DNA of 64,000 bases from Glebionis coronaria (Eukaryota > Streptophyta > Magnoliopsida > Asterales > Asteraceae). Shown here piece by piece: positions 1 to 11,545 of this stretch. The position numbers and the translations under genes are program-made. The notes beneath the pieces were generated by a model. That model was not told the DNA's origin, ran no database searches, and saw only the letters and a program-made list of their open reading frames with translations. The DNA lies in contig CM046877.1 of the NCBI GenBank assembly GCA_025667525.1, positions 618,402,580 to 618,466,579 on the forward strand. Reading direction: 5' to 3'. Position 1 is the stretch's first letter. Every line of letters begins with the position of its first letter.

Positions 1-440
1 GATAAACACAATAGGCAGAAAAAGAATGGTAAAATCATCACTCTATTATTGTAAATAATATGGGCATGATAGTATATGAAATTCCCTTAGAAAGATGTTA
101 CTTGATTTTGTCCTCGGTCTAGATGTAGTGTATGTGAAGGAAAAGTGTAATAGATTTGAAGCTTGGTTAAACGTGGTATTTCGTGGGTCTTTAGGTGAAA
201 ATAATTTCCCAAAGTCTTGTTTTTTTATCTTTACTGCTATACCAATTTTAAGTGTCATGACGCGTTAGTGGTAGCTTATCTTGCCTAATCCCTGATCATT
301 TTACATTTCTTGTTTCTCAGTCACAGCGTGAGGCAGATCAGCAAGGAAGAAAGGAGGCGTTCATTAAATCAGATTGAGTTGAGACAAGATTACCAATTTG
401 GGAAAGAAGCTGGGCGATGAGCCAGATGTGATGTGATAGT
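1..440 (+). pseudogene. Truncated tail of gene X, copy A
   Basis: This stretch is a decayed paralogue of the 3' half of the gene at 5979-7036. Intron sequence around 110-190 matches 6320-6400. A 3' splice site (tttcttgtttctcag) ends at 320 and is followed by exon sequence. About 45 codons on, that exon runs directly into the last-exon sequence (the equivalent of 6993-7036) with no intron. A deletion has therefore fused exon 3 to exon 5 and removed exon 4, and the joined frame meets a stop. The 5' end lies outside the window. The function of the intact gene is unknown to me. The paralogy is plain in the sequence; the order of events is inferred. Confidence 0.5.
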
Positions 441-485
441 TTCTCGATTAAAATCAAATTGTGCATGCCAATATCCGGTCAATCT

Positions 486-584
486 CTAATTTTCCGGCCT
501 TTTTTAGACTTGTGGGCTTATATATTGATTATTAATGATAAATTCATATAAGGCTACGAGTCTCAAAATAAGCTAGAAAATTAG
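486..584. repeat. Short foldback (MITE-like), copy A
   Basis: The ends CTAATTTTC (486-494) and GAAAATTAG (576-584) are perfect inverted repeats. An inner, imperfect stem (AGACTTGTGG against a mutated ccacaagtct) surrounds a short AT-rich loop. The same foldback is at 7091-7190 in copy B, so it predates the segmental duplication. It lies just past the end of gene X, between two convergent genes. It could be a small MITE or a shared 3'-end hairpin. Confidence 0.5.
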
Positions 585-1329
585 GTCTTATAATATATAA
601 AGCCGAATTCAAATAACTAATGTTGTGTGTAGCATAAAATGTAATGTTTAAAAATGTAGTAATGTTTTGTGTTCGACTTGTTACGTTATTATCCTTAATA
701 TGGAGTATAGAATTTGTCAAAATTATGTTCAAGTGTAATGTTTTGTGTACCATTATTCAATAAATAAACGTAAAAGCTGTAGGATCCAAATATTGTCTTA
801 TTAAGTGATGAAGATGGTTGTTCCGAGATTAAGTAATAAGTATTGTGTTATAAGGTTCAAAGCTAATGTGAATTTTTTTAAATAATACGAGTCTGTGACA
901 CAGACTGGTGACGCATCTTGTCCTCTTAGCATCTTACCTTAACTGTTACATTCGAATATATAGGTGTATGCCCACGAAAATTCACTCGTTTAAGCGATTA
1001 TGTCCATCGAAAACCAGTATGTAAACTATTAGCTAATGAACAAGGCCGGTACTTGAAATATATGGCATAGGCCCATCGAAATCCATGAGACCTCTAAGAT
1101 GTTAACATCGAAATATATGACCGGTACTCTTTTGTTTCAACAAGTTTTGGACAAGTAGTGATAAACACACTTCATGTATGAAAGGAACACACGACTGGAT
1201 TCAAACAAAAATGTTCATTCCATCATCACAAGACAACTCATGCAACCACAACATATGACAGAAGAGATCGAGCACTCAAAGTTTCCCTCAAACCAAAGGA
1301 AGAAATTTTTACACTGAAATAATATTTGT
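585..1329. other. Intergenic, paralogous to 7191-7783
   Basis: I see no gene here. Blocks such as 1140-1320 match 7605-7783 closely, including the run with cacaacatatgacagaagag, which marks this as the intergenic part of the duplicated unit. Confidence 0.5.
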
Positions 1330-3088
1330 TCAAGTAGAAAAACACGAGAAGAGATTATAAATCAGTGTTAAAATTAAAACCAACAGGATCTGGTTACCAA
1401 GTGAAATGGCGTTGTCCTTTTGGCACTTTGATATTGGAAGATTGGGGCTATAGAGAAAAGCCATTGATATGCAATCTTCTAATTCACCTTTGAAAATTGG
1501 CCTTCCTATAACATGCTTGTATTTTCCTTCGGTCCATGCCTGCAATTATGACAGTAGCCATAACTTTGTTATGCTATACTAAACCAGTAGTTTGTACGAA
1601 AGATTGATGATTTCACAAAAATTGCAAAACAACATCTAAATAAAAGTCTAGCAAGCTAATGTTAAAACGAACAATCTTAGACGACGTCTAATCAAGATGA
1701 GTCTAGTTATGGCATGATGTGTCGACTCGACACTCTTTTGGTTAGAAAGAAAAAAGGTAACTGCCTCGGCCCTGGTCTTACTGAGAAGTAAATCATGTAA
1801 CACCATGATTAAAAGGACGAGGACAAATTTTGTCCTTTTTACCAATTTGACTTATTAACTTTTTTTTAACAGTAAAGGCATTGTGAATTTACCTGCAGCT
1901 GATCACCAATAGTAACAACCAAAGCATGCTTATCGGGTGAAAACGACACCCAACCTTTTTTAGAATAAACATGAAACTCTGAAGATCCATCACACACATG
2001 AAAACCAAGCACGTGTTTGTGTTCCGACCCTCTAATCAGCATTTGAATCACATCATAACTCAACGAATCGATATACTCATCATCATTTGACTGATTGTCC
2101 GTATTCTTACAATGCTTGTAGAGGTAACATATAGATCCGACAATTTCTTTATCTCCAATACTATCATCATGGAATCTTGGTTTTGAAGTAGATTGGCCGA
2201 GAAACAATTTGAGTAGACTTTCTGATGTTTTCGATCTTCGACATTAAGTCTTCCATTTTTTCACTAAAAATTATAAAAGTTCAGTTTGTATCGAGATCTG
2301 ATCAAATTTTTAAATATTAAATCATAGGCAGCAAACGTGTCGAGAGTCTAAAAATCTAGAGCTTTTATTTTGAATTATGGGGGTGTATGGGATTTGCTTA
2401 TCTAAGATGCTTATATGCTTAAGGATAGTTTAAAAGTTTTTTTAGAGGTAAACAATCAAATTTGCACATAAATAAGCAATCGAAAATCTTTCTTGTGATG
2501 TAATTCACTAAATTTATTCGAATTTGTTATGTTGACGATCTAATCACACTATAACAAATTTGAATAAAATAAACCTAATAAATTACCTAAAATCCGTATA
2601 ATTCGGCCAAACAACTTTCATCTTTGATCTCATCGAATCACCTCGACACCAAACAAATTCTTCACTCACATCTTTATCATCCCCACAATCCTCCACAAAA
2701 CCATATAACCGTTCATTCTTCCTCAAAATGACCCATTTATTCTCATCCTCCAATCCAAACACTCCTTTACCACATTCCTTAACATCCACAAAAGCTTACT
2801 AGATATCCCATGGTTTACTAGCTCAAAACAACCCTTTTGCGCAATCACTTCAATAAGTACTTCAAGTTTAAAGTCGTCCGAAAAGGTAAGTTTCTTGAAG
2901 TCAAGTTTTGGAAGGCTTTGGATGTTTGGATTTTGTCGAGGGAATACTCGATCAGGTAGCACGAGATCAGGGACGATGAGAGTTTGGTAGAGGAAGTCAG
3001 TGAGAGTATCATCGTTAGCGACAGTAGAGCGACGAACTGGGCCTACTGGCGACGGTGGTGGTGCTTGAAAATCTAGTGAATTCGACAT
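1330..3088 (-). pseudogene. 2-oxoglutarate-dioxygenase-like gene, copy A (three exons, two frameshifts)
   Basis: Exon 1 is 3088-2587 (ATG at 3086-3088; donor after GATTTTAG). Exon 2 is 2263-1893 (acceptor tttttag; donor CTGCAG/gtaaat). Exon 3 is 1539-1330 (acceptor attgcag; stop at 1330). The product would be about 360 aa, normal for plant 2-ODDs. Exon 1 has the DIOX_N-like stretch IAQKGCFELVNHGISSKLLW. Exons 2-3 hold a double-stranded beta-helix-like part with WVSFSPDKHALVVTIGDQLQ and then KYKHVIGRPIFKG. The usual iron-binding HxD and distal His of the family do not align: the HxD site reads SEH and the distal His is Gly in HVIGRP. Compared with copy B, exon 1 has lost 1 nt near 2785 and exon 2 has lost 2 nt near 2232, so both exons are frameshifted. 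Family membership is fairly sure; no specific substrate can be named. Confidence 0.65.
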
Positions 3089-3814
3089 GGATTTGATCAA
3101 GTTGATGCACAAATGTTTGTTGAATATGGTTTTTAGATCAAAACAATGTGAAATTTAATAATTGTTTTATTAAAAAAAGATGAAAACATGATGATTAAGC
3201 TGTATGGAATTAATGGCACATTGTGTCCCATTTCTACACTTTTAGCTGTTTTGCTTTTTTGAAAGTTTGTTGGTGGTATTAAAAATAAGGCGGGAATTAA
3301 GAACCGGGTTTTGTTGGTATGATGGTGTCACCTGTTTATATTTTGATGAAATAATTACTCATGATTATGCATAAGCCAAATATGTATTACCAAACACCCC
3401 CTAATTTATAATGTCATAGTGTTCATGTAATCGAGTGACCATGCATATGAAAAGGTTGTTTCATATACTCAACAGATTTATCTCAATTCTTAAAGTAAAA
3501 AAGGGGACACTCGTATGGATTCGAGGTTTCAGTTAGCATGTAAACGCTGGCTTGGCTTTGAAATACATGCTGATTGGGAAATCTGAATTGAAGTTTGTAC
3601 GCTCAATGCAGGATGTCATAAACCATGTCGAATAATATACTGTAATTACAAGGTTATTTTAACTATAGATAGTGAAACATTATGGAGTTAGAATTGATTT
3701 GCTTACATTTGAGGTTTTTCCTTCTCATAATAATGAGGTGCTCTTTCCACAAGCCACTCGGGTTCAAGTTAATATCACACCTTAATATCACACAACCGTC
3801 CATGTCCACGGTTA
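3089..3814. other. 5' flank of dioxygenase-like copy A
   Basis: I see no further gene. The stretch matches 48398-49000 plus the DNA after 50616 upstream of copy B, with small indels, so it is the putative promoter side of the duplicated gene. AT-rich; I did not find a convincing TATA box position. Confidence 0.4.
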
Positions 3815-3964
3815 GAGGTGGCAAGATAGGCGAATCTGAAGGTCCGGTAATGGGTCAAAAATCAAAGGTCAATAATAGAGGTTGAAAGGACCCGTTTGAC
3901 CCATTTCCTTTTAACATATCCAAAACGACCCATTAACTTGTAAATGGGTCGTAATTGCCACCTC
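3815..3964. repeat. 150-bp TIR element (MITE-like)
   Basis: Perfect 10-bp inverted ends GAGGTGGCAA (3815-3824) and TTGCCACCTC (3955-3964) enclose inner copies of GACCC/GGGTC-type sequence. Similar elements beginning GGTGGCAA are common in plant genomes. I could not identify a clear target-site duplication. A rearranged relative is at about 50743-50920 in copy B. Confidence 0.55.
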
Positions 3965-4719
3965 CACATGCGAGATGCAAGAAAAGTCAGATTATTCATA
4001 TACAATGGTGGCTATAATGGAGTATCTTACATATTAATCGAGTATGTGTACAACCTGAGATTATGGCCTTGTTTATTATGTCTCGAGCACTCTCCATACT
4101 CCTCACCTGCGTTAACATTATAGTAACACCGGGTATTACACTTGTAGATCAGTAGCACGGTGACTTGATAACTTAATAGACTTGATAACTTGGTGTAAAA
4201 AAGGGAGCTGGGAAGTCTCATTGAGTTCCCATCAAGGACTATGAGTAAATATAATTAAGCCCAATCAAATAGAAGTTTCTTCATAACATCCTTTCGAGCG
4301 TCGCTAGCATTATCAGTTGTTTTGAACAATCGGTTTTTAGGATATCCCCATTCATAGAACTACAATGGTCTGGTTGTTTTGAAGAAGATATGCAGACCAA
4401 GTATCAGATTTACATTGAGCGTGAGAGCCAAATGAATTGGAATTTTTTTCAATTACAGTGTACCAAAATATTCTCTTATTGAAGTGTTTCAGGATCAAAC
4501 AAGTAAGTAGTATTTGCTTTAGGGTAGTTTTGAATTAACGGAGCTGTGTTTTTCGTGTCCGTGATTATGGATTTAGCATGAATGGTTTATAATCAAATGA
4601 TGCTAGTTTATTGTTGATGTGATAGTTTTATATGCAATATTTCTATTGATCTACGTATATTATAACCTTAGTTGGGCAATCAAGCACTGGTTTATGATCT
4701 TACTATTCAACTCATACAG

Positions 4720-4830
4720 TCATACGTGATTTCATAAAATGTGATTTGTATTTTAATTCATATGTGATTTCATGAAATAATATGTGATTTCATAAAATCA
4801 CATACGATTTGTAATATGAATCATATATGA
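4720..4830. repeat. Short degenerate repeats of ATGTGATTTCAT
   Basis: The motif TGATTTCAT(A/G)AAAT occurs several times within about 110 bp. An inverted partner (aaatcacat) makes part of it self-complementary. It looks like a small decayed foldback or local slippage product. Confidence 0.4.
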
Positions 4831-5786
4831 TTTTTCCTTGACGTTACTTAGAAAAAAGCTGAAAATTCATCTAAGTATATGTGCTTCCTTATAAAAGATG
4901 GTATGTTTCATTTTGCGTAACAACTAACGCGTTGTTAGATATTTAATTTTTTTAAAAGGATGAAAGTGTGTTCTTATCCTAAAAAACATTAGTTTAAATC
5001 ATCAAAACCCCCTCAAAATCCATCCAAACCCGCACGCTAAAAACGATATCTTTCGTGATTTTTTTTCTCGAAATAGATCGTACGGGTAGCTCACCTCGGT
5101 CAAGATGATGTTCATTTCTTTAAGCATGTTCGAATGAGTGAAAATATAAACTTGTCGTGAATTATATTCCTACATGAAGTCAATTGTGCTTATTTGTGTG
5201 TAGATGCCAACTCTTTTTCTCTTATTTCATTTTGTTACCAAGAAAGTTTGATACTAGAAAGGGTATAAACTCTTCCAAGATCTCCCTTAACATCTTCATT
5301 CATAGAAAGCATATTGATATTACACGAGTGAAAGATCCTTTGTATTCAAATATGCATTTGCTCGTAATTCATCATATGTTTCTCCTCATATTGTTCGGTT
5401 TCAAATGGGAACAAAATGTCGTTATCCAACATCGAGTTTTTGTTTAGAGTTCTTTCTCTCGATCAGTAAACATAGGATTAAGTAGTTTTCTTGTTTATTT
5501 CAGTACATGAGATCACTTGTCAAATTTTATTGTTATTTGTTTAAAAAATCTCGTCTTTTTTGTTGTATTTTTTTCAACTTTGTCAAAGTTTATTATTATA
5601 TTTTTTTTCAAAAAACTAAAAAAACTAGTGAGGCTAATAAATTAGAAACCATTTCCACATTTCAGTCCAAGATATACGAATTAGACATTTGATTAACGTT
5701 GTCACTCGACCCAAACCCTACAAAAACTACCGTCCAAACTCTCCCTAAAACCATAAAGATGAGTATTATCAATGACAAGAAACACA

Positions 5787-5858
5787 CTACTCATAAATTT
5801 TTCAACAACCAAAGTTGAGTAAATTGACAACTACCTACTCATAAATTTTTCAACAACC
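5787..5858 (+). repeat. 24-bp direct repeat pair
   Basis: Two identical 24-bp copies start at 5787 and 5835, each beginning CTACTCATAAATTTTTC. They lie upstream of gene X copy B and could be a small tandem duplication in its promoter region. Confidence 0.5.
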
Positions 5859-5978
5859 GAATCAGAAAAAGATATGTATTATATTTGTTTTTCCTTATTA
5901 AAAATGAGATGCTTGTCTAGACTTCTATTTATCTGGGCATCACATTTCTTCCTTCCTAAAAAAGACACACAAACACAA

Positions 5979-7036
5979 ATGGTCACCATCCGTCCTCCAC
6001 CAGATCCAGATCGAGAATCCATCACGGACTTTTCATTAGTTGTAATAGGTGTTTTCGGAAGTAATATCGTCACTTGGTATATTTTTTTATTTTCGTATTC
6101 CCTTGTTTTCGTTTTTTTTACTGTATTGTTTTGTCATTACTTGTATGTAACCTTCTAATACTAATTTTTTTGCAGGATCTTGTTAGTAAACAGGATAATG
6201 AGGGAGAAAGGGCTCACTCTTACCATCTTTCTTGCATCACCAACAATCGCTGGTTTTTTCTGGCTCTTTGTGTTTTAATTATCTATGGACGAGTCAAGAG
6301 GGTAAGTGATTTACTGTGTTTTGTTACTGTTAGTGGTGTAATGTATGTGAAAGAAAAGTGAAAATAGATCTGAAGCTTGGTTAAATGTGGTATTTGTCTG
6401 ATTGTGAAAATATTTTTCCAAAAGTCTCAGTTTTATTTTTAGTTCTTTTATCTTTACTACTACTAATACCAATTTAAAGTGTTTTGTGTTAGCTTTATCT
6501 TGTTTACATTTCTTGTTTCTAGTCACCCCATGAAGAAAGATCCGCAAAGAGAAGCAGTAAGATTGAGTTGAGGCTTAAAGAGTTACAAGAAATGGTATTG
6601 TTTACTTTTACCTATGAATATATACATATTGGTAACGACCATGTAATAAAACTTATAGTTGAAGCATGATGTATTAGCTTTAAGTAGAAATTGCCTTCCG
6701 TATGCAAGCTCGTCCTAACTCCTAAGGAATATTCGCTTGGATTGCTATTGTACACATTGGATCAGTTGTACAAAGCGATAGAGAGTCCAACAAAAGCAAC
6801 TCATGAATGGGAGAGGTGATTCGGTATTATTTTATGTCAAATTATTACTATTTTTTATTTTCTTTGTATTTGTCCTAATAAAAAGGCTTTAAACATGAAC
6901 GTATTTAGCCCAACACCCTCGGGTAATCGAGTCAACCTAAATAAGTTTGCTAATCCTAATTGTTATCTTTTTTGTTTATAGCGTGGAAAACAAGATTACC
7001 AATTTGGGAAAGAAGCTGGGCGATGAGCCAATGTGA
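5979..7036 (+). CDS. Gene X, copy B: putative five-exon small membrane/coiled-coil protein
   Basis: I do not recognise the family. The exon model is 5979-6076, 6176-6301, 6523-6594, 6709-6815 and 6982-7036 (stop TGA 7034-7036), with GT-AG borders such as tttttttgcag and gtaagt. The product would be about 153 aa. The N-terminus is hydrophilic (MVTIRPPPDPDRESITDF). A hydrophobic stretch (SLVVIGVFGSNIVTWILLV) and a second one (TIFLASPTIAGFFWLFVF) follow. The C-terminus is charged (IELRLKELQEM and ENKITNLGKKLGDEPM), compatible with a short coiled coil. Phases agree across exons 3-5, but exon 2 is one base out of register, with a stop near 6277. Either the gene is broken there or an exon border is wrong. 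Its truncated paralogue is at 1-440. Confidence 0.4.
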
Positions 7037-7090
7037 TGTGATACTTTCTCAATTAAAAGCAAATTGTGCATGCCAACATCCGGTCAATCT

Positions 7091-7190
7091 CTAATTTTCC
7101 GGCCTTTTTTAGACTTGTGGACTTTTATATATTGATTATTAATGATAAACTTATATAAGCCCACAAGTCTCAAATAAGCTAGAAAATTAG
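7091..7190. repeat. 100-bp foldback (MITE-like), copy B
   Basis: Outer inverted ends CTAATTTTC/GAAAATTAG and an inner stem AGACTTGTGG (7111-7120) with CCACAAGTCT (7161-7170) enclose a loop containing ttgattattaatgat. This copy has fewer stem mismatches than the one at 486-584. It sits between convergent genes and could end up in either 3' UTR. Confidence 0.55.
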
Positions 7191-7783
7191 GGCTGATGAT
7201 ATATAAGCCGAAATCAAATAAGTTTACAAGCACACATATAAGCTTAAACAAACATACCCTTGTCTTTAGTGGCTTTACATGGTTAGTCATTGCGTTCGAC
7301 TTGTTACATTATTAGCGTTAATATATACATAAAATTTGATTTTAATGTAATGTTTTGTTTTGTTTACATGATGTAATATTATATTTTAATGTGTAGCTTT
7401 ATTCAATAAATAGGAACAAAAACTGCAATATCCAAATATTGCCTTATTCTTGAGTGATGAAGATGGTACTTCAGTTCTGAGTTAATCAGTTAATTGTTAT
7501 ATATCAGAGTAAATTGCTATAATTGTCCTTACAGTCTTTCGAGAAATAACAGTTTTAACTTCACTAATTAACTAATTTCTTCTTCAAAGTTTACAATATT
7601 AATTTTAGACAAGTAGCGATAAACATGCTTCATGTATGAAAGGAATAGACGATTAGATTCAAACCAAAATTGTTCATTCATCGCAAGGCAACTCATGCAA
7701 CCACAACATATGACAGAAGAGATCGAGCACTCAAAGTTTCCCTCAAACCAAAAGAAGAAATTTTTACGCTGAATAATCTTTGC
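7191..7783. other. Intergenic, paralogous to 585-1329
   Basis: No gene is seen. This is the copy B counterpart of the spacer between gene X and the dioxygenase-like gene. Confidence 0.5.
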
Positions 7784-7954
7784 TCAAGTAGAAAAACACG
7801 AGAAGAGATTATAAATCAGTGCTAAAATTAAAACCAACACGATCTGGTTACCAAGTGAAATGGTTTTGTCCTTTTGGCCTTTTGATATTGGAAGATTGGG
7901 GCTATAAAGAAAAGCCATTGATATGCAATCTTCTAATTCACCTTTGAAAATTGG
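7784..7954 (-). pseudogene. Dioxygenase-like copy B, 3' part of exon 3
   Basis: This encodes the C-terminal part of the protein, from IFKGELEDCISMAFLYSP to the stop at 7784, 90% or more like the same part of copy A (1330-1503). Coding sequence stops abruptly at 7954, where the Athila-like LTR begins. The missing 5' part of this exon is at 30478-30521. Positions 7950-7954 (ATTGG) are one copy of the target-site duplication. Confidence 0.75.
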
Positions 7955-10900
7955 TGATGAGACTGTAATTATACATAGTCTCATCGTCCAAATCGGGCTT
8001 AAAACGCTTAAAATATCATCAAAATACCCATATTTGTGCTTGTGTTTGTTCATTATGTATTTTAGGTACGGATATCGTGAATTCACCAAAAGATCAAAGG
8101 AATCAAGCAAAAACGAACACGGGAAACGAAGCCGCACAAAGTACCGAACCCGAATCATGAATTTCCTTTGAAGTCCTTGAAGTTTGAAGATTTGGCAAAA
8201 ATGGTCCCTCAAGAATTAAAGACTTGTCATATTATACCCTTGCAAAACTCAATTATTGCATTAGGGTCCCTAATATTTCAAGATATTGCATTAAAGGTCC
8301 TTGAAGAATATCAAAATTACAAGAGAAGTCCTTGAATCAACTTTGAAAAACCTTGGTGCCAAAAATGACAAGTTGCTGAAAGTTATAAACAAAGGAAAGG
8401 GGTTTTGGCTGTTTAAAATGGGAAGTAGCAAGTTATTAAGAATTGGGGGACTAAAATCATCAAACATCCAAACTCCCCTCACCCACTCACAGTCTGCCAC
8501 CTCACCCCCACTCTCCCATCACCCAATTAGAACGCACCCAACACCCACGTCACCATTCCACCATCCCTGACTTTATTAAGTTAATAATCTTTTTAAACGG
8601 ATTAAAAAATTGCTTAAACTTGCGCCTTTTCTCCTTAAACAACCACTGTTCACATTATTATCCTATAAACCCTAAAACGTCCCCAGATCTTAATCACCTC
8701 AAAACAAAGGGTTTTCACCCCTAATACTCCAGATTCATAATTAACCCACTTCTCACCTAAACCCACCTCACAAATCACCCAACCCGTGACTCAATGCCCC
8801 CCCCCCCCCCCCCCTCCCCGTCCTTCCCTGCTTCACTCTTTTTGGCAAAAAGAGAATATTACAGCAATCAAACGGCTCCAACACTTTTCTTGGTCCCAAA
8901 AGGTGTCCAATATACGTTCAAGATCAAAAGGACAACTGTCTCATCACATGGAGCTGTTTTTGACCAATTTTCAGTCAAAAATTCAAAGGGTATTCTGGGC
9001 AAATCAGCAACTAGGGTTTAGTTAATTGTATTTTTTATTTACATTCTAGAATAGTCTGATAGCTAGTATATATATGGGTGTCCTGTGCCCATATACATTG
9101 TTCCAGTTTTACTTTGTAATCTTTTTTAATGAAATAAAATAGTTAAAGTTTTCTTAATATATTATTTCAAAGTAATTCTGAGTTCCCAAGTTATTACTTG
9201 TTTCTAGTTTAATATTCTTTTCATTGCAAGTTAGTTTAAAAAAGACGTTTTCAGATTTTCAGTCTTCAAGTTTTTTAGAGATAGTTTTAAAAAACTTGGA
9301 TAAACCTTTTTGGGGAAGTGAAAGTGGAACTAAAAAGATTTGATCCAAGGTTTTGTTTAAGTGTTATCAAAGATTTTCAGTTCATTGGTTTCAAAGGTTT
9401 AAAGAAAGGAAAAATCAGTTTTTTTCAATTTTTTTTTATTTTCTTAAGCTATAAGCTATAAGCTAGCTTAATTAATAAGCTAGCTTAATAGCTCATAGGA
9501 TTTTGTACCAGGTCACTTTTTCCTTAATTTCTTCTTGGCAGGTCCTACGTTTCAAGGTTGAAGACATTGTATGCCTAGGGTCCTTGTTGGATTCCTGCAA
9601 AGGGCTTTCTCTACACTTTCAAAAGCACTCCTTAAGCTCCTTAAAAGCTCAGAACACCAACCTTTGGAAGGCATTCAGCTGGTAAGAGGCTTTGAACCTC
9701 ATTCATATATTTTTCTTGAGTTTGATGTGATTTATGTGAGTTTTGAATGTAACCTGCTTAAGTGTTAATTTTCCAGTTAGTTCATGTTTAGATAGATTGA
9801 TTATGCATGTTTAAGTTGATATAAATCAGATTTGAGTGAAATTAAACTAATTTTCTTTGTTAATTTCTAGTTACTGATTTTTAAGGGGTGTTTGGGTCTG
9901 CTTATTAAGTCAACTAAGTGACATATATTTGGTTTAAAAACAGCTTAAACACACTCCATTAGGGTAGTTATACTAAATAGGGTAATTGGTTTAAGTTTAG
10001 TGGGATTAATCAAGCAAATGCATGTTCAAAATTGGTAAGTATAGCTTAAAAATCAGAAACTCCTTTTTAAGCATGATTTAGTGTAAGTTTGCCTTGAAAA
10101 TTTGTTGCTTGCTAGATAATAGTGTAAGTTAGGTTTCTATATAGCTTACAAATCATTTGGGTAGCTTGTGTACAAGATTTTGGCTTGTAAAATTCGAATT
10201 TGTGTCATTTGTGACAGCTTACTGTTCATCAGAACCTACAAGTTTTATCAGCAACTGATTTTGCCCTATTCTGTGTGATTTTGTTAAGTAGTTGTGTGTT
10301 TTTTGTGATTATATAGACTCCCTACACTCCACTGAGTGTAGGGGTGCCTTATTGTCCAAAATAAGCTAACACAAAAAGCTTCCTAAGCTTATTCAGATTA
10401 TGTCAATTTTTTACAACTAGCAGTGGGAACCAAGTTCCCACTGGTAGTACTTAAATTTCCACTGCTTGTGCTAAAGGACAAAAGTCCACATATGTCACTA
10501 TCAGTTTTCTCTTTTTTTTTTGTCTTTAGTGAGGTAAAGTAGGACTTAGGACTTGATTCCAATTTCAGTATTTTTCTTATTTTAATCTTGATTTTTCTGT
10601 TTATTTAATTTTTAAGTTACTGTTCATTTTATAATTTTTAGATTAAATAGCTATTTTTATTTACTTTTAATTAGGCTGTTTTTGTCTTTTAGTGGTAAAA
10701 CTTTATATTTTTCAGTTTTAAAATTTTTCTTATATTTATAAAATTAATTTAAGGTTTTTGGTTTAAGAAATATTTACTGTTCATTTTTAATCATTTTTAT
10801 TAATTAATTTAGTATAATTAGGGTTTAATTATTAAATTGTTTTGTCTTTTAGTGCAAACTTTTACATTTTTCAAACTTTTTCAATTTTCTACTGTTCATT

Positions 10901-11524
10901 AGTATAATTTAGGATTTTTAAAATTGTCAAATTAATTTTGGCATTATTTTATTATTTTTATGATTATTTTAGTTTAAAAATAGTTTTTAGTTTTTTAAAA
11001 ATAGAAAAATAGTTTTAAAAATTTAGGAAAAATACTTTTTAGTCTTTAAATAATATAAGTGACTTATCAGTTCAATAAATTAATATTTTGGACATTTTGT
11101 TAAATATATTTAATTTTAGGGCTTTAATTAGCATTTAAAATTGAATATTTAATTAATAAAAGGTTTTAAAATATATTTGTTGGATTTTTATTCTTATTTA
11201 TATTATTTAAGACTTAGTTTAAACTTTTAATTAATTTTTAGGTTTAGTTTTTAATTTTGTCGCGTTTTACGTATTTACGCTCGCGTTTTACGTCAACGTC
11301 GTAGTTTAAATCGTAGCGTAACTCGTCTTTTACTTTTTCTTCTCAAAACCAAAAACGTCACTAATCCAAACATTGTTATTTTATATATTGGCACATTAAT
11401 ACACACACCTCCTTCGAGAACGAACCCGCACTTATTCGATTCTTCGGTTTTCCTAAATCGTCGAGTTTAATACTTGCCGCATTTATGCGTTGTTTTCCTA
11501 AACGCGTATTTTTACTCAACATCA
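7955..11524 (+). repeat. Left (5') LTR of the Athila-like element
   Basis: The 3570-bp LTR matches 18095-21232 plus 30059-30477, with scattered substitutions and small indels. The first 31 bases contain an inverted pair (GATGAGACT and AGTCTCATC), so the LTR opens with a stem-loop. It includes an 18-C tract (8797-8814), a TATA box (9067-9075), and a GC-richer end (11260-11340) containing repeated CGTTTTACGT. Confidence 0.85.
9067..9075 (+). promoter_or_regulatory. Candidate TATA box of the Athila-like LTR
   Basis: TATATATAT lies about 1.1 kb into the LTR, followed by gggtgtcctgtgcccatata, a dyad-like stretch. It is conserved in the right LTR (about 19198-19206). Position and context suit the U3/R border; the start of transcription is inferred. 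Confidence 0.45.
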
Positions 11525-11527
11525 TTT

Positions 11528-11545
11528 TGGCGCCGCTGCCGGGGA
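11528..11545 (+). other. Primer-binding site of the Athila-like element
   Basis: TGGCGCCGCTGCCGGGGA starts 3 nt after the LTR end. It resembles the site that Athila-type Gypsy elements are known to use, complementary to the 3' end of tRNA-Asp. The same core is at 57999-58013 (minus strand) in the second Athila-like element. Confidence 0.75.

Larger units (their letters stand above)
3965..5978. other. Intergenic between copy A and copy B
   Basis: I recognise no gene here. Homology to copy B upstream DNA fades near 4250. The rest is AT-rich and holds the short repeats listed separately. The ORFs on either strand are short and lack coding character. Confidence 0.4.

Noticed and set aside
5184..5692. 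Two short hydrophobic ORFs
   Set aside because: AT-rich chance frames without splice context, homology or a paralogue in the other copy.
8301..8570. ORF repeated at 18441-18719
   Set aside because: It is repeated only because both LTRs contain it. It is overlapped on the minus strand by an equally long frame and shows no protein features.
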